This document shows, piece by piece, positions 8,499-17,683 of a stretch of DNA of 41,309 nt. The position numbers and the translations under genes are program-made. Under the pieces are notes generated by a model. That model saw only the letters and a program-made list of their open reading frames with translations. It searched no databases and had not been told where the DNA came from. Source of the DNA: Pseudogemmobacter faecipullorum (lineage in GTDB: Bacteria > Pseudomonadota > Alphaproteobacteria > Rhodobacterales > Rhodobacteraceae); contig NZ_JACDXX010000023.1 of the NCBI RefSeq assembly GCF_020539525.1, forward strand, positions 1-41,309, written 5' to 3'. Position 1 is the first letter of the stretch. The number at the start of each line of letters is the position of its first letter.

Positions 8499-9467
8499 TT
8501 ACCTCGGGTGCATTAGGCGCGGGTTGGACAGGATGGCGATCACATCCGCCAACAGATTCAGAAGGATATAGGTCGCCGCAAAGATCAGGCAGGCCGCCTG
8601 CACCACCGGCATGTCCCGTTTGGCGACGCTGTCCACCAGGAGCTGGCCAAGGCCAGGATAGACGAAGACCACCTCGACCAGCACCACGCCGACAATCAGA
8701 TAGGCCAGGTTCAGGGCGATAACGGTGACGATGGGAGCCACGGCATTCGGCAGCGCATGGATGGCGATGACCCACCAGCGCTTCATCCCCTTCAGCTCGG
8801 CCATCTCGATATATGGCAGGGCGAGAAGGTTCACGATCGCGGCCCGGGTCATGCGCATCATATGCGCGGTCACGATCATCACCATGGTCAGCGCCGGCAG
8901 GAAGCTGACATATAACCGCTCGCCCAGCGGCATGGTCGGGGTCACGCTGGCCAGGCTCGGGAACCAGCCCAGCTGGACCGCGAAGACCAGAATCAGGATA
9001 TAGGCGACAAAGAATTCGGGGAAAGAGATCACGGCCAGCGTCGCGCTGGAGATCCAGCGATCCAGCAGCGAAGCGCGGTGCAGCGCGGCGATCAGCCCCA
9101 GCACTATCGCTACCGGCACCGCGATCAGCGCCGCATAGCCTGCGAGGAAGAATGTATTAAATGCCCGGTCTCCGATCAGATCGGCAACCGGGCGGCGGGT
9201 TGCCAGTGACAGGCCAAAATCACCCTGTACGGCGGCGCTCAGCCAGCCAAAGTATCGTGTCAGCGCCGGATCATTCAGGCCAAACTGCGTTTTGAACGCC
9301 GCAATTGTCTCGGGCGTGGCAGCCTGTCCCAGAACCTCTGTCGCCAGATCGCCGGGCAGCAGCTCGACCGCCCAGAAGATCACCGCAGAGACGACGATGA
9401 GCGTTAGCGTCCCGATGGCGAGCCTTCTGAGGACAAGCCCGGGGATTGGTGATACTTTGGATGTCAT
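8499..9467 (-). CDS. ABC transporter permease, DppB/OppB type
   Basis: The start is placed at the ATG at 9467 (MTSKVSPIPGLVLRRL), giving 322 residues, because the first membrane helix and the family's conserved RR-L-x5-T-L opening begin just after it. Further upstream the frame continues without family similarity. Typical features are FWAVELLPGDLATEVLGQ, the FGLNDP segment and the EAA loop MAELKGMKRWWVIAIHALPN. It is the first gene of the leftward operon with the DppC permease and the ATPase. Its promoter region is shared with the divergent hutC gene, and a HutC-like operator candidate touches its start codon. That suggests histidine or urocanate control, and hence a substrate linked to histidine metabolism. 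This link is inferred. Confidence 0.9.
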   Translation of the reverse strand: MTSKVSPIPGLVLRRLAIGTLTLIVVSAVIFWAVELLPGDLATEVLGQAATPETIAAFKTQFGLNDPALTRYFGWLSAAVQGDFGLSLATRRPVADLIGDRAFNTFFLAGYAALIAVPVAIVLGLIAALHRASLLDRWISSATLAVISFPEFFVAYILILVFAVQLGWFPSLASVTPTMPLGERLYVSFLPALTMVMIVTAHMMRMTRAAIVNLLALPYIEMAELKGMKRWWVIAIHALPNAVAPIVTVIALNLAYLIVGVVLVEVVFVYPGLGQLLVDSVAKRDMPVVQAACLIFAATYILLNLLADVIAILSNPRLMHPR

Positions 9468-9493
9468 TTGTATAGACTTTAACCTTGATAAGG
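9468..9493. promoter_or_regulatory. Candidate HutC operator in the dppB-hutC divergent gap
   Basis: TTGTATAGACTT at 9468-9479 resembles the TTGTATAGACAA-like sites I remember for HutC repressors of enteric bacteria and pseudomonads; I could not check this. An imperfect dyad, CCTTGATAAGG, follows at 9483-9493. The site lies immediately upstream of the leftward permease start and about 95 bases before hutC, where a repressor could control both directions. The region is distinctly AT-rich for this genome. Confidence 0.4.
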
Positions 9494-9573
9494 ATATCCA
9501 TAATGACAAAATTTGCGTATCAGTCCAGAAAAATCGCGCCTTTCTGTCGCGCTGTGTGAAAGGAATCACTCCT

Positions 9574-10299
9574 ATGCCTTCCAATCGGGCGGGCGGCTCG
9601 GATAGCGTGGGTCGGATGACGTATCGTGATATCAAAGCCGACATTCTTGAGCGTATCCTGAACGGCACCTGGCCGCCGGGCAGTGCGGTTCCCAATGAGC
9701 AGGATCTGGCGCTGGAATATGGGGCGGCGCGCGCGACGGTGAACCGCGCAATGCGCGAGCTGGTCGATGAGGGCTATGTCGAGCGCAAGCGCAAGGCCGG
9801 AACGCGGGTGCGTATGGCCCCAGTGCGCCAGGTCCGGTTCGAAATTCCGCTGATCCGCAAAGAGATCGAAGAGCGGGGCGCCAGCTACCGCTATGCCCTG
9901 ATCCGCTCCGAAGCGATGTCCGCCCCCGACTGGCTGCGGGCGCGGCTGAATCTGAAGCCGGGCACCGAAGTGCTGCATCTGGTCTGTATGCATTTCGGCG
10001 ATGGCCGGCCCTATCAGCTTGAGGATCGCTGGATCAATCTTGCCGCGACGCCGCAGGGTCGCGACTTCGATTTTTCGACCGTCGGCCCGAATGACTGGCT
10101 GGTGCAGCAGGTCCCCTATTCGGATGTGGAGATCAGTTTCTCGGCCACATCCGCCGATCCTGAACAGGCGATGCTGCTGAACTGCCATGCCGGTGACGCG
10201 CTGTTTCGTGTCGAGCGGCAGACCACATGGCAAGGCCAGGTTGTCACCTATGTCAGCCTGATCTACCGGCCTGATCATCGGATGACGACCCGCTACTGA
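9574..10299 (+). CDS. hutC: GntR-family histidine-utilisation repressor
   Basis: The chosen ATG at 9574 gives 241 residues and follows AGGA at 9561-9564 with a spacing of 9. An upstream extension of the frame is not family-like. The N-terminal winged helix is typical of GntR/HutC proteins (YRDIKADILERILNG, then PNEQDLALEYGAARATVNRAMREL). The C-terminal UTRA ligand domain follows, with GTEVLHLVCMHFGDGRPYQLEDRWIN. HutC represses hut genes and is released by urocanate in the systems studied. It sits between the divergent transporter operon and the hutF/hutI divergent pair, consistent with controlling all of them. The hut identity rests on both sequence style and context. Confidence 0.88.
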   Translation: MPSNRAGGSDSVGRMTYRDIKADILERILNGTWPPGSAVPNEQDLALEYGAARATVNRAMRELVDEGYVERKRKAGTRVRMAPVRQVRFEIPLIRKEIEERGASYRYALIRSEAMSAPDWLRARLNLKPGTEVLHLVCMHFGDGRPYQLEDRWINLAATPQGRDFDFSTVGPNDWLVQQVPYSDVEISFSATSADPEQAMLLNCHAGDALFRVERQTTWQGQVVTYVSLIYRPDHRMTTRY

Positions 10300-10311
10300 C
10301 AGCGGGTCGTC
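10284..10311 (+). terminator. Hairpin overlapping the hutC stop codon
   Basis: GACGACCCGCT at 10284-10294 pairs exactly with AGCGGGTCGTC at 10301-10311 around a 6-base loop containing the TGA stop. Only a short T run (TTTT, about 10 bases later) follows, so termination may be partial. It lies between the convergent hutC and hutF genes. Confidence 0.5.
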
Positions 10312-10342
10312 CCTGGCGGCTTTTGCTGGCTCTGGTCTCGGC

Positions 10343-11734
10343 TCAGGCTTCGGCCCGCAGAGTTCTGACCGCGGCGATATAGGCGCTGCGGATCGCCTCG
10401 CGGCGGATATGGCGGCCCTCCTGCACCAGATGGCGGCCAGCCGACCAGACATCGCGCACCATGCTGCTGTCACCGGCAAAGGCAAAACTGTCGGGGATGA
10501 AATCGCCCTGCAGGCCGGTCAGATCCGGGTGATCCATGTCGAAGGTCAGCAGATCCGCCCATTCTCCGACCGCGATCGTGCCCGCGCCCCGACCTGCAGC
10601 CTGCGCCCCTCCGCGCGAGATGGCATCGATCAGGCGGCGCCCGGTCGAATGCTCCGGCGTTGCAAGAGCGGCGCGGCTGTGGTCGCGCAGGCGCTGGCTG
10701 GTGTCCAGCTGGCGCAGCTCTTCGGCCAGCGAGATGCGGATATTGCTGTCCGAGCCGATGGAGAGGGCGCCACCGGCCCCGGCCCAGCGGATTGCGTCGA
10801 AAATGCCGTCGCCGAGGCTGGCTTCGGTCAGGGGGCAAAGCCCCGCGACAGCGCCGCTGCGCGCCAGGGCGATGGTTTCTTCGGGCAGCATCCGGGTGCA
10901 GTGGATCAGGCACCATTGCGGCGACACATCCAGATTGGCCAGCGCCCATTCGACGGGGCGCGCGCCGGTGGCGGCCAGAACCTCATCCACTTCGGCCTGT
11001 TGTTCGGCCAGATGCATATGGACCGGCCCGTCGCCCGCCAGGGCAATGGTGGCCGCCAGATCCCGCGCCGCGACCGCCCGCAGCGAATGCGGTGCCACGC
11101 CGAGGCGGGTGTCTGCCGGCAGGCTGGCCAGCGCCCGGCCTGCTCCCTCATGCAGGCGGGCGAACTGATCGGCGTCATTGCCAAAGCGCAGCTGGCCGCC
11201 GCTTAAGGCGCGGCCGTCGCAGCCGCCCTGGGCATAATGGACCGGCAAGAGCGTCAGGCCGATGCCGGTCTGTTCCGCCGCGGCAGCGATCCGGGCCGAA
11301 AGCTCAGCAAGATCGTCATAGGTCTGACCGCCCGGGCTGTGGTGCAGATAATGGAATTCGACATTCGCGCCGAATCCGGCCTCGAGCATTTCCATCTGCA
11401 CAAAGGCGGCGATGGCCTGGACCTGATCGGGGGTGATCCGGTCCAGGAAGCGGTACATCAGCTGGCGCCAGGTCCAGAAACTGTCGTTCTGCCCGGCGCC
11501 GCGTCGTTCGCTCAGCCCCGCCATAGCGCGCTGAAAGGCATGGGAATGGGTATTGGCGGGGGCATGGACCAGCACGTCACGCAAAATCGCACCCGCCGGC
11601 GCCGGGCCTTTCGCGATCGAGAGGATGCGGCCATCCGCGCCGATCCCAAGCGCGACATCCTTTGCCCAGCCCTTAGCTAAAAGCGCCTGTTTTGCCCAGA
11701 TAACGGTCGGTTTCGATGAGATGCACTCTGTCAT
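10343..11734 (-). CDS. hutF: Formimidoylglutamate deiminase
   Basis: The 463-residue amidohydrolase removes ammonia from N-formimino-L-glutamate to give N-formyl-L-glutamate, the fourth step of the five-step Hut route. The metal-binding motif N-T-H-S-H has His63 and His65 and is followed by [14 protein letters not shown], characteristic of HutF. The [12 protein letters not shown] segment and [19 protein letters not shown], with the catalytic/metal Asp, complete the site. It is divergent from hutI with a gap of 68 bases. With hutG in the operon opposite, the pathway yields formate and glutamate rather than formamide. The ATG at 11734 gives the normal family length. Confidence 0.93.
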   Translation of the reverse strand: MTECISSKPTVIWAKQALLAKGWAKDVALGIGADGRILSIAKGPAPAGAILRDVLVHAPANTHSHAFQRAMAGLSERRGAGQNDSFWTWRQLMYRFLDRITPDQVQAIAAFVQMEMLEAGFGANVEFHYLHHSPGGQTYDDLAELSARIAAAAEQTGIGLTLLPVHYAQGGCDGRALSGGQLRFGNDADQFARLHEGAGRALASLPADTRLGVAPHSLRAVAARDLAATIALAGDGPVHMHLAEQQAEVDEVLAATGARPVEWALANLDVSPQWCLIHCTRMLPEETIALARSGAVAGLCPLTEASLGDGIFDAIRWAGAGGALSIGSDSNIRISLAEELRQLDTSQRLRDHSRAALATPEHSTGRRLIDAISRGGAQAAGRGAGTIAVGEWADLLTFDMDHPDLTGLQGDFIPDSFAFAGDSSMVRDVWSAGRHLVQEGRHIRREAIRSAYIAAVRTLRAEA

Positions 11735-11746
11735 GTGACGACTCGC

Positions 11747-11773
11747 TTGACATATTATGTCTGCTCATAATAG
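11747..11773. promoter_or_regulatory. hutF-hutI divergent promoter with operator-like palindrome
   Basis: A -35-like TTGACA at 11747-11752 overlaps a perfect 13-base palindrome, GACATATTATGTC, at 11749-11761. An AT-rich -10 candidate, TAATAG, follows at 11768-11773. The spacing of 15 is short, so the -10 is uncertain. A repressor bound to the palindrome would block this promoter. HutC is the obvious candidate, although the site differs from the one at 9468. Confidence 0.5.
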
Positions 11774-11802
11774 CGTTTGATCTGGATATAACAAGGCAAA
11801 CC

Positions 11803-13005
11803 ATGCTCCTCGTCGATCTCACCCTCGTCTCTCCTGAAAATGGCACCGACAGCGGCCTGATCGCTGGCGCTGTGATTGCAATCTCTGAGGATCGCATCCT
11901 CTGGGCCGGGCCGGCGGCCGATCTGCCCGCCGCCCATCAGCATCTGAAGAAACAGTCCCTGGGCGGGCGGCTGGTGACGGCCGGTCTGATCGACTGCCAT
12001 AGCCATCTGGTCTATGGCGGCGACCGCGCGCGCGAATTCGACATGCGTCTGAACGGTGCCGGATATGAGGAAATCGCCCGGGCCGGGGGCGGGATCCTGT
12101 CCTCGGTCCGCGCCACGCGCGCGGCAAGCGAGGCCGAGCTTCTTGCCTCCGCATTGCGCCGCGCCGACCATCTGATCGCCGAAGGTGTCACCACGATCGA
12201 AATCAAATCCGGCTATGGGCTGGATCTGGAAACCGAGCTGAAAATGCTGCGTGTCGCCCGCCGCATCGGCCAGGAGCGCCCGCTGCGCGTGGTGACCACC
12301 TGGCTGGCCGCCCATGCGCTGCCGCCCGAATATGCCGATGACCGGGATGGCTATATCGAGCGCGTGGTGATTGCCGGGATGGAGGCCGCACAGGCGGCGG
12401 GGCTGATTGATGCGGTGGATGGCTTTTGCGAAGGCATCGCCTTTACTGCCGCCGAGATGGACCGGATTTTCAGCCATGCGAGCGCGCTCGGCCTGCCGGT
12501 GAAGCTGCATGCCGAGCAGCTGTCCGATCTGGAGGGGGCGGCGCTGGCCGCGCGGCACGGGGCGATTTCGGCCGACCATCTGGAATGGCTGAACGAGGCG
12601 GGCATTGCCGCCATGGCGGCCTCCGGCACCGTTGCGGTGCTGCTGCCCGGCGCGTTTTATACGCTGCGCGAGACGAAACTGCCGCCCATCGCCGCCCTGC
12701 GCGCGGCCGGGGTTCCGATGGCGCTGGCCACGGACAGCAATCCCGGCACCTCGCCCGTCACCTCGGCGCTGATCACCATGAACATGGGCGCCACGCTGTT
12801 TCGCATGACCCCGACCGAATGCCTGGCCGGGTTCACCGTCAATGCTGCCCGGGCTCTGGGTCTGGCCGACCGCGGCCGCATCGCCGCCGGTCAGATCGCT
12901 GATCTGGCGGTCTGGGACATCAGCCATCCGGCCGAGCTGGCATACCGCATCGGTTTCAACCCGCTTCATTCCCGCATTTTCGGAGGTAAGCCATGCCCGC
13001 TCTGA
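11803..13005 (+). CDS. hutI: Imidazolonepropionase
   Basis: It hydrolyses 4-imidazolone-5-propionate to N-formimino-L-glutamate, the third step of histidine breakdown. The start is set at the ATG at 11803 ([14 protein letters not shown]), preceded by AAGG at 11793-11796. That gives 400 residues, the normal length; an earlier start would run through the promoter. The metal-binding HSH of [19 protein letters not shown] has His66 and His68. [26 protein letters not shown] and the Asp in [11 protein letters not shown] are family signatures. It is the first gene of the rightward hut operon and overlaps hutH by 13 bases. Confidence 0.95.
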   Translation: MLLVDLTLVSPENGTDSGLIAGAVIAISEDRILWAGPAADLPAAHQHLKKQSLGGRLVTAGLIDCHSHLVYGGDRAREFDMRLNGAGYEEIARAGGGILSSVRATRAASEAELLASALRRADHLIAEGVTTIEIKSGYGLDLETELKMLRVARRIGQERPLRVVTTWLAAHALPPEYADDRDGYIERVVIAGMEAAQAAGLIDAVDGFCEGIAFTAAEMDRIFSHASALGLPVKLHAEQLSDLEGAALAARHGAISADHLEWLNEAGIAAMAASGTVAVLLPGAFYTLRETKLPPIAALRAAGVPMALATDSNPGTSPVTSALITMNMGATLFRMTPTECLAGFTVNAARALGLADRGRIAAGQIADLAVWDISHPAELAYRIGFNPLHSRIFGGKPCPL

Positions 13006-14543
13006 CAGATCTTGTTCTGACCCCCGGCACTGCGACCCTGGCCGAGCTGGAGCGGGTCTGGCGCGAGGGTCTCCGCGTCAGCCTGCATGCTTCGGCCCGC
13101 GCCGGTATCGCCGCCTCTGCAGCGCGGATCGCTGCCGCCGCCGCAGGGGGTGCACCGGTCTATGGCGTGAATACCGGCTTTGGCAAACTCGCCTCGGTCC
13201 GGATCGCGCCTGCCGATACCGCCATTTTGCAACGCAATCTGATCTTGTCGCATTGCTGCGGCGTGGGGGAGGCGGTGGAGCCGCAGACCGTGCGGCTGAT
13301 CATGGTGCTGAAACTGCTCAGCCTCGGGCGGGGGGTGTCGGGCGTGCGTCCCGAGCTGGTGACATTGCTCGAGGATATGCTGGCGCATGACGTCCTGCCG
13401 GTGATTCCGTCGCAGGGATCGGTCGGGGCCTCGGGCGATCTGGCACCGCTGGCCCATATGGCGGCGGTGATGCTGGGCGCGGGCAGGGCGCTTTATAAAG
13501 GCGCTGAAATGTCGGGGGCCGAGGCGCTGGCGGCGGCGGGTCTGTCGCCGATGACCCTGGCGGCGAAAGAGGGGCTGGCGCTGATCAATGGCACCCAGGT
13601 CTCGACCGCCTTCGCGCTGGTCGGGCTGTTCGAGGGTTTTCGTGCCGCGAGGGCGGCGCTGGTTGCCTCCTCGATGTCGACCGATGCGATCATGGGCTCG
13701 ACCGCGCCCTTTATCGACGAAATCCACAGACTGCGCGGCCATCGCGGCCAGATCATGGCGGCGGGCATCATCCGCGGCCTGATGGCGGGCTCGGCCATCC
13801 GCGAAAGCCATCGCGATGGCGACAGCCGGGTGCAGGATCCCTATTGTATCCGCTGCCAGCCGCAGGTGACCGGCGCCTGCATCGATGTATTGTTCCAGGC
13901 GGCGGCCACGCTGGAGATCGAGGCGAATGCCGCGACCGACAATCCGCTGGTGCTGACCAGCGAGGATCTGATCGTCTCCGGCGGCAATTTCCACGCCGAG
14001 CCGGTGGCGCTGGCAGCCGATCAGATCGCTCTGGCGCTGGCCGAAATCGGTGCCATCTCGCAGCGTCGCAGCGCCATGATGGTGGATCCGGCGATGAGTT
14101 TTGGCCTGCCGCCCTTCCTGAGCCCGGATCCGGGCCTGAACAGCGGGCTGATGATCGCCGAAGTCACCTCGGCGGCGCTGATGAGCGAGAATAAGCATCT
14201 GGCCAACCCTTGCTCCACCGATTCCACCCCCACCAGCGCCAATCAGGAGGATCATGTCAGCATGGCCGCCCATGGGGCGCGGCGGCTGCGGCGGATGAAT
14301 GCCAATCTCGCCCAGATCCTCGGGATCGAACTGCTCTGCGCGGCTGCGGGCATCGAGGCGCGTGCGCCGCTGCTCACCTCTGCCCCGCTGGCGAAGGCGC
14401 TCTCCAGATTGCGCCAGGACATCGCGCCGCTGCAACAGGACCGCTATATGGCAACCGATCTGGCCCTGGCGGCGGAGCTGGTCAGCAGCGATGCTCTGGC
14501 CGCTGCCGTGCCGGCGGCGCTGTTCGCGGAGCTGCGCCTGTGA
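12993..14543 (+). CDS. hutH: Histidine ammonia-lyase
   Basis: It converts L-histidine to trans-urocanate and ammonia, the entry step of the pathway. The 516-residue protein contains Ala146-Ser147-Gly148 in [15 protein letters not shown], the tripeptide that cyclises to the MIO cofactor. It also has the active-site Tyr57 in [20 protein letters not shown] and the late [17 protein letters not shown] are typical of histidases. The ATG at 12993 has GGAGG about 10 bases upstream and lies inside the end of hutI, so the two are translationally coupled. The intact MIO motif argues for true histidase rather than an MIO-independent lyase. Confidence 0.96.
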   Translation: MPALTDLVLTPGTATLAELERVWREGLRVSLHASARAGIAASAARIAAAAAGGAPVYGVNTGFGKLASVRIAPADTAILQRNLILSHCCGVGEAVEPQTVRLIMVLKLLSLGRGVSGVRPELVTLLEDMLAHDVLPVIPSQGSVGASGDLAPLAHMAAVMLGAGRALYKGAEMSGAEALAAAGLSPMTLAAKEGLALINGTQVSTAFALVGLFEGFRAARAALVASSMSTDAIMGSTAPFIDEIHRLRGHRGQIMAAGIIRGLMAGSAIRESHRDGDSRVQDPYCIRCQPQVTGACIDVLFQAAATLEIEANAATDNPLVLTSEDLIVSGGNFHAEPVALAADQIALALAEIGAISQRRSAMMVDPAMSFGLPPFLSPDPGLNSGLMIAEVTSAALMSENKHLANPCSTDSTPTSANQEDHVSMAAHGARRLRRMNANLAQILGIELLCAAAGIEARAPLLTSAPLAKALSRLRQDIAPLQQDRYMATDLALAAELVSSDALAAAVPAALFAELRL

Positions 14544-15340
14544 GGCCGGTTGAGGTACAGCGCGGCGACAGCCCGGTCATTCTGGGCCTGCCGCATACCG
14601 GGACCTGGCTGCCCGAGAGCATAGGGGCCAGGCTGAATGCACGCGGCCGGGTTCTGGCAGATACCGACTGGCATATCGAGCGGCTCTATGAGGGGCTTTT
14701 GCCTGGCGCCACCACGGTCCGGGCCACCTTCCATCGCTATGTCATCGACGCCAATCGCGGCCCCGAGGATGAAAGCCTCTATCCTGGCCAGAATACCACC
14801 GGCCTGGTGCCGCTGACAGATTTTGACGGCGAGCCGATCTGGAGCGTTCCGCCGGATGGTGCCGAGATCGCCGCGCGTCTGGCCAGCTATCACGCCCCCT
14901 ATCACGCGGCTTTGCAGGCCGAGCTGGATCGGGTCCGGGCCAGGAATGGGGTGGCGATCCTGTTTGACTGCCATTCGATCCGCTCGGTCATTCCCTTCCT
15001 GTTCGAGGGGGTGCTGCCCGATTTCAGCATCGGCACCGCCGGTGGCCAGAGCTGTGATCCGAGGCTGGAAGCCGCGGCGCTGCGGATCTGCGAGGCCAGC
15101 GGCCGCAGCACGGTGCTGAACGGGCGGTTTAAGGGCGGCTGGACCACGCGCCACTATGGAAAGCCGCAGGCAGGGGTGCATGCGATCCAGATGGAGCTGG
15201 CGCAGTCGAGCCATCTGGAAACCGAGCTCCCGCCCTTTAGCTACGATCCGCACCGCGCCGCATCGCTTCGCGCGACGCTGGCTGATCTTTTGCTGGCGCT
15301 GGCCGCGCTTGCGCCCAAACTGACTGAGGAAACCCTTTGA
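14540..15340 (+). CDS. hutG: N-formylglutamate deformylase (amidohydrolase)
   Basis: It hydrolyses N-formyl-L-glutamate to L-glutamate and formate, the last step of the five-step branch. The start is taken as the GTG at 14540, overlapping the hutH stop as GTGA, which gives 266 residues beginning [21 protein letters not shown]. The [12 protein letters not shown] opening, [37 protein letters not shown] and [17 protein letters not shown] are all typical of this zinc-dependent family. Downstream, [11 protein letters not shown] completes the pattern. Its partner activity is HutF at 10343. The stop overlaps the start of the next gene by 1 base. Confidence 0.93.
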   Translation: MRPVEVQRGDSPVILGLPHTGTWLPESIGARLNARGRVLADTDWHIERLYEGLLPGATTVRATFHRYVIDANRGPEDESLYPGQNTTGLVPLTDFDGEPIWSVPPDGAEIAARLASYHAPYHAALQAELDRVRARNGVAILFDCHSIRSVIPFLFEGVLPDFSIGTAGGQSCDPRLEAAALRICEASGRSTVLNGRFKGGWTTRHYGKPQAGVHAIQMELAQSSHLETELPPFSYDPHRAASLRATLADLLLALAALAPKLTEETL

Positions 15341-16533
15341 TGAAACCGTTAGCAGGCATCCGCATTCTTGATCTGACCAGGGTGCTGGCCGGGCCGTTCT
15401 GCACCGCGATCCTGGCCGATCTCGGGGCCGAGGTGATCAAGCTGGAACCGCCGCAGGGCGATGATTATCGCCATGTCGGCCCTTTCGTATCGGGCGAATC
15501 CGCGCTGTTCGCGCTGAACAATCGCGGCAAGCAATCGCTGGTCGTCGATCTGAAGGCCGATGAGGGGCGGGCGCTGGCCCTGAAAATGGCCGCCACCGCG
15601 GATGTGGTGGTCGAGAATTTCCGCCCCGGCGTCGCCGACCGGCTGGGCATCGGCGCTGCCGCCCTGCAGGCGGTCAATCCGCAGCTGGTTGTGGCCTCGA
15701 TCTCGGGCTTCGGGCAGGAAGGCCCCGCCGCGGATCTGCCCGCCTATGATGTGGTGGTTCAGGCCATGTCTGGCTGGATGGACGCCACCGGCGAAGAGGG
15801 CGGTACGCCCCTGCGCACCGGCGAGGCGATCGGCGATGTCGCCGCCGGGCTTTACGCCGCGATCGGTATCCTTGCCGCCCTGCTCGGGCGCGGGACGCAT
15901 GGCGGCAGCCATGTCGATATCGCCATGATGGACTGCCTTGTCGCCATGCTGCCCACCAGCCACGCGCTGCAGCATTATGCCGGCCAGCCGGTGAAACGCA
16001 CCGGCAACCGTCATCCGCTTTCGACGCCCTTTGGCGCCTTCCGCAGCGCCGATGGTCAGGTGATCATCGCGGTGCTGGGCCCGCGCCAGTTTGCCGGCCT
16101 TTGCGCGCTGATGGGACAGCCAGAGCTGGCCCGCGATCCGCGCTTCACCAGCGATGAGACGCGGACCAGCAATGAGCCTGCGCTGCGCGCCCTGATCGAA
16201 GCCTGGACCACCAGCCTGCCGACCGATGCATTGATTGCAGAACTGCGTCAGGCGGGCATTCCGACCGCGCCGATCCAGACGCTGGCCCAGGCGCTCGACA
16301 GCCCGCATGCACGGGCCCGCGGCCTGGTGGCCGATCTGCCGCACCACCGGCTGGGCAGCAGCAGGGTGGCCGGCCAGCCAATCCGGTTTGACGGTGAGAA
16401 GCCTCTATCCGTCGCCGGCGCTCCCGCTTTGGGAGGCGACACCCGCCCTGTGCTGACCGCACTTGGCCTGACCCCCGATCAAATTACCGGCCTGATTGCC
16501 GCCGGAATCGTGCAGGAGACTGAATTTGCCTGA
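15340..16533 (+). CDS. CaiB/BaiF-type (class III) CoA transferase inside the hut operon
   Basis: Class III CoA transferases move CoA from one acyl-CoA to a free carboxylic acid through an Asp-bound intermediate. The 397-residue protein opens with PLAGIRILDLTRVLAGPFCTAILADLGAEVIKLE, the family signature, and has the catalytic Asp137 in LPAYDVVVQAMSG. The length is normal. The ATG at 15340 shares a base with the hutG stop (TGATG), so it is translated with hut genes. The next gene, an acyl-CoA dehydrogenase, overlaps it. Classical histidine degradation uses no CoA ester, so this gene is an addition. I propose that it loads imidazole propionate with CoA, possibly taking CoA back from urocanoyl-CoA. 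Another carboxylic acid substrate is possible. The family assignment is sure, the substrate is not. Confidence 0.92.
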   Translation: MKPLAGIRILDLTRVLAGPFCTAILADLGAEVIKLEPPQGDDYRHVGPFVSGESALFALNNRGKQSLVVDLKADEGRALALKMAATADVVVENFRPGVADRLGIGAAALQAVNPQLVVASISGFGQEGPAADLPAYDVVVQAMSGWMDATGEEGGTPLRTGEAIGDVAAGLYAAIGILAALLGRGTHGGSHVDIAMMDCLVAMLPTSHALQHYAGQPVKRTGNRHPLSTPFGAFRSADGQVIIAVLGPRQFAGLCALMGQPELARDPRFTSDETRTSNEPALRALIEAWTTSLPTDALIAELRQAGIPTAPIQTLAQALDSPHARARGLVADLPHHRLGSSRVAGQPIRFDGEKPLSVAGAPALGGDTRPVLTALGLTPDQITGLIAAGIVQETEFA

Positions 16534-17668
16534 TTATTCCCACTTGCTTGAAGAGAGCGAGCGCGGCTTCATCGATATGCTGACCCGCTTCGCCAGCGAA
16601 GAGATCGCCCCATTCGCGGCGGAAACCGATGAGACGGGGGAATTTGTTCACAAACAGATCGCCGCTCTCGCCGCGACCGGGATCATGGGCGCCAACCTGC
16701 CCGAGGCCTGGGGCGGTGCCGATATTTCGGCCCATGCCCTGTTCGAGGGCGTGGCGACCATCGCGGGGGCCTGCGCCTCGACAGTCTCGGCGCTGACGGC
16801 CCATTATCTCGCGACGGATTCGCTGCTGATCGGTGGCGATGACGCGCTGCGCGCCCGCCTTTTGCCCGCCGCTGCCGAAGGCCGGCTGCTGGGCGCCTTT
16901 GGCCTGACCGAGCCGAATGCCGGCTCGGATCCGGGCGATATGCGCACCAAAGCGGAACGCGAAGGCGAGGGCTGGCGCATCCGCGGCCGCAAATGCTTCA
17001 TCTCCAACGGTGGGGTTGCGGATTTCATCGTGGTCTATGCCGTGACGGATCCGGCCGCCGGCGCTCGCGGCATCTCGGCCTTTGTGCTGGAGAAGGGCAC
17101 CGCAGGCCTGGTGCCGGGCCGGGTGGAGCAGACCATGGGTCTGCGCGGTGGCCATGTCTGGGAGCTGGACATTGATTGCTACGTCCCGGACAGCAACCGC
17201 GTCGGGCCCGAGGGCTCGGGCTTCCGCACCGCGATGAAAGTGCTGGATAATGGCCGGGTCGAAGTGGCCGCGATGTGCGTCGGCATTGCCCGCGCCGCGC
17301 TCAGCGCCGCACGCGACTGGTCCAGATCCCGCATCATCGGCGGCGAGGCACTGGCCATGCGCCAGGGCATCCGCTGGATGCTGGCCGATATGGAGACCGA
17401 TCTGGCCGCCGCCGAGCTTCTGGGCCATGAAGCGGCCCGCCAGCGCCATGCCGGCCAGCGCTTTACCGCTGCCGCCAGCCGCGCCAAGCTCTTCGCCTCC
17501 GAGGCGGCGGGCCGGATCGCCGACAGCGCCATCCAGATCCATGGCGGCTACGGCTACACCCGGGATTTCCCTCTGGAACGTCATGCCCGCGATCTGCGGA
17601 TCATGCGGATCTACGAAGGCTCCTCCGAGATCCAGCGCAATATCATTTCCGGCATTTTGCTCGCTTAA
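16526..17668 (+). CDS. Acyl-CoA dehydrogenase inside the hut operon
   Basis: FAD-dependent acyl-CoA dehydrogenases introduce a 2,3-double bond into an acyl-CoA. The start is placed at the TTG at 16526 (read as M-PDYSHLLEE), 8 bases inside the end of the transferase gene and preceded by GGAG. This gives 380 residues, the usual length. GAFGLTEPNAGSDPGDMRT and CFISNGGVADFIVVYA are the flavin and substrate signatures. GGYGYTRDFPLERHARD precedes IYEGSSEIQRNIISG, which holds the catalytic base Glu364. The enzyme should therefore be active. With the CoA transferase it forms a CaiA/CaiB-like pair, and hutU follows 15 bases later. Oxidation of imidazolepropionyl-CoA to urocanoyl-CoA is the most economical guess; it remains inference. 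Confidence 0.92.
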   Translation: MPDYSHLLEESERGFIDMLTRFASEEIAPFAAETDETGEFVHKQIAALAATGIMGANLPEAWGGADISAHALFEGVATIAGACASTVSALTAHYLATDSLLIGGDDALRARLLPAAAEGRLLGAFGLTEPNAGSDPGDMRTKAEREGEGWRIRGRKCFISNGGVADFIVVYAVTDPAAGARGISAFVLEKGTAGLVPGRVEQTMGLRGGHVWELDIDCYVPDSNRVGPEGSGFRTAMKVLDNGRVEVAAMCVGIARAALSAARDWSRSRIIGGEALAMRQGIRWMLADMETDLAAAELLGHEAARQRHAGQRFTAAASRAKLFASEAAGRIADSAIQIHGGYGYTRDFPLERHARDLRIMRIYEGSSEIQRNIISGILLA

Positions 17669-17683
17669 GAAGAGACTGACATC

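Noticed and set aside
14210-14539. A long upstream extension of the hutG frame inside hutH
   Set aside because: The extension overlaps a well-conserved part of hutH and does not look like HutG; the GTG at 14540 gives the normal family length.
12993-14543. The lyase being an ergothionase-like enzyme that would explain an unusual substrate
   Set aside because: The Ala-Ser-Gly MIO tripeptide and the other histidase signatures are intact, so it is an ordinary histidine ammonia-lyase.
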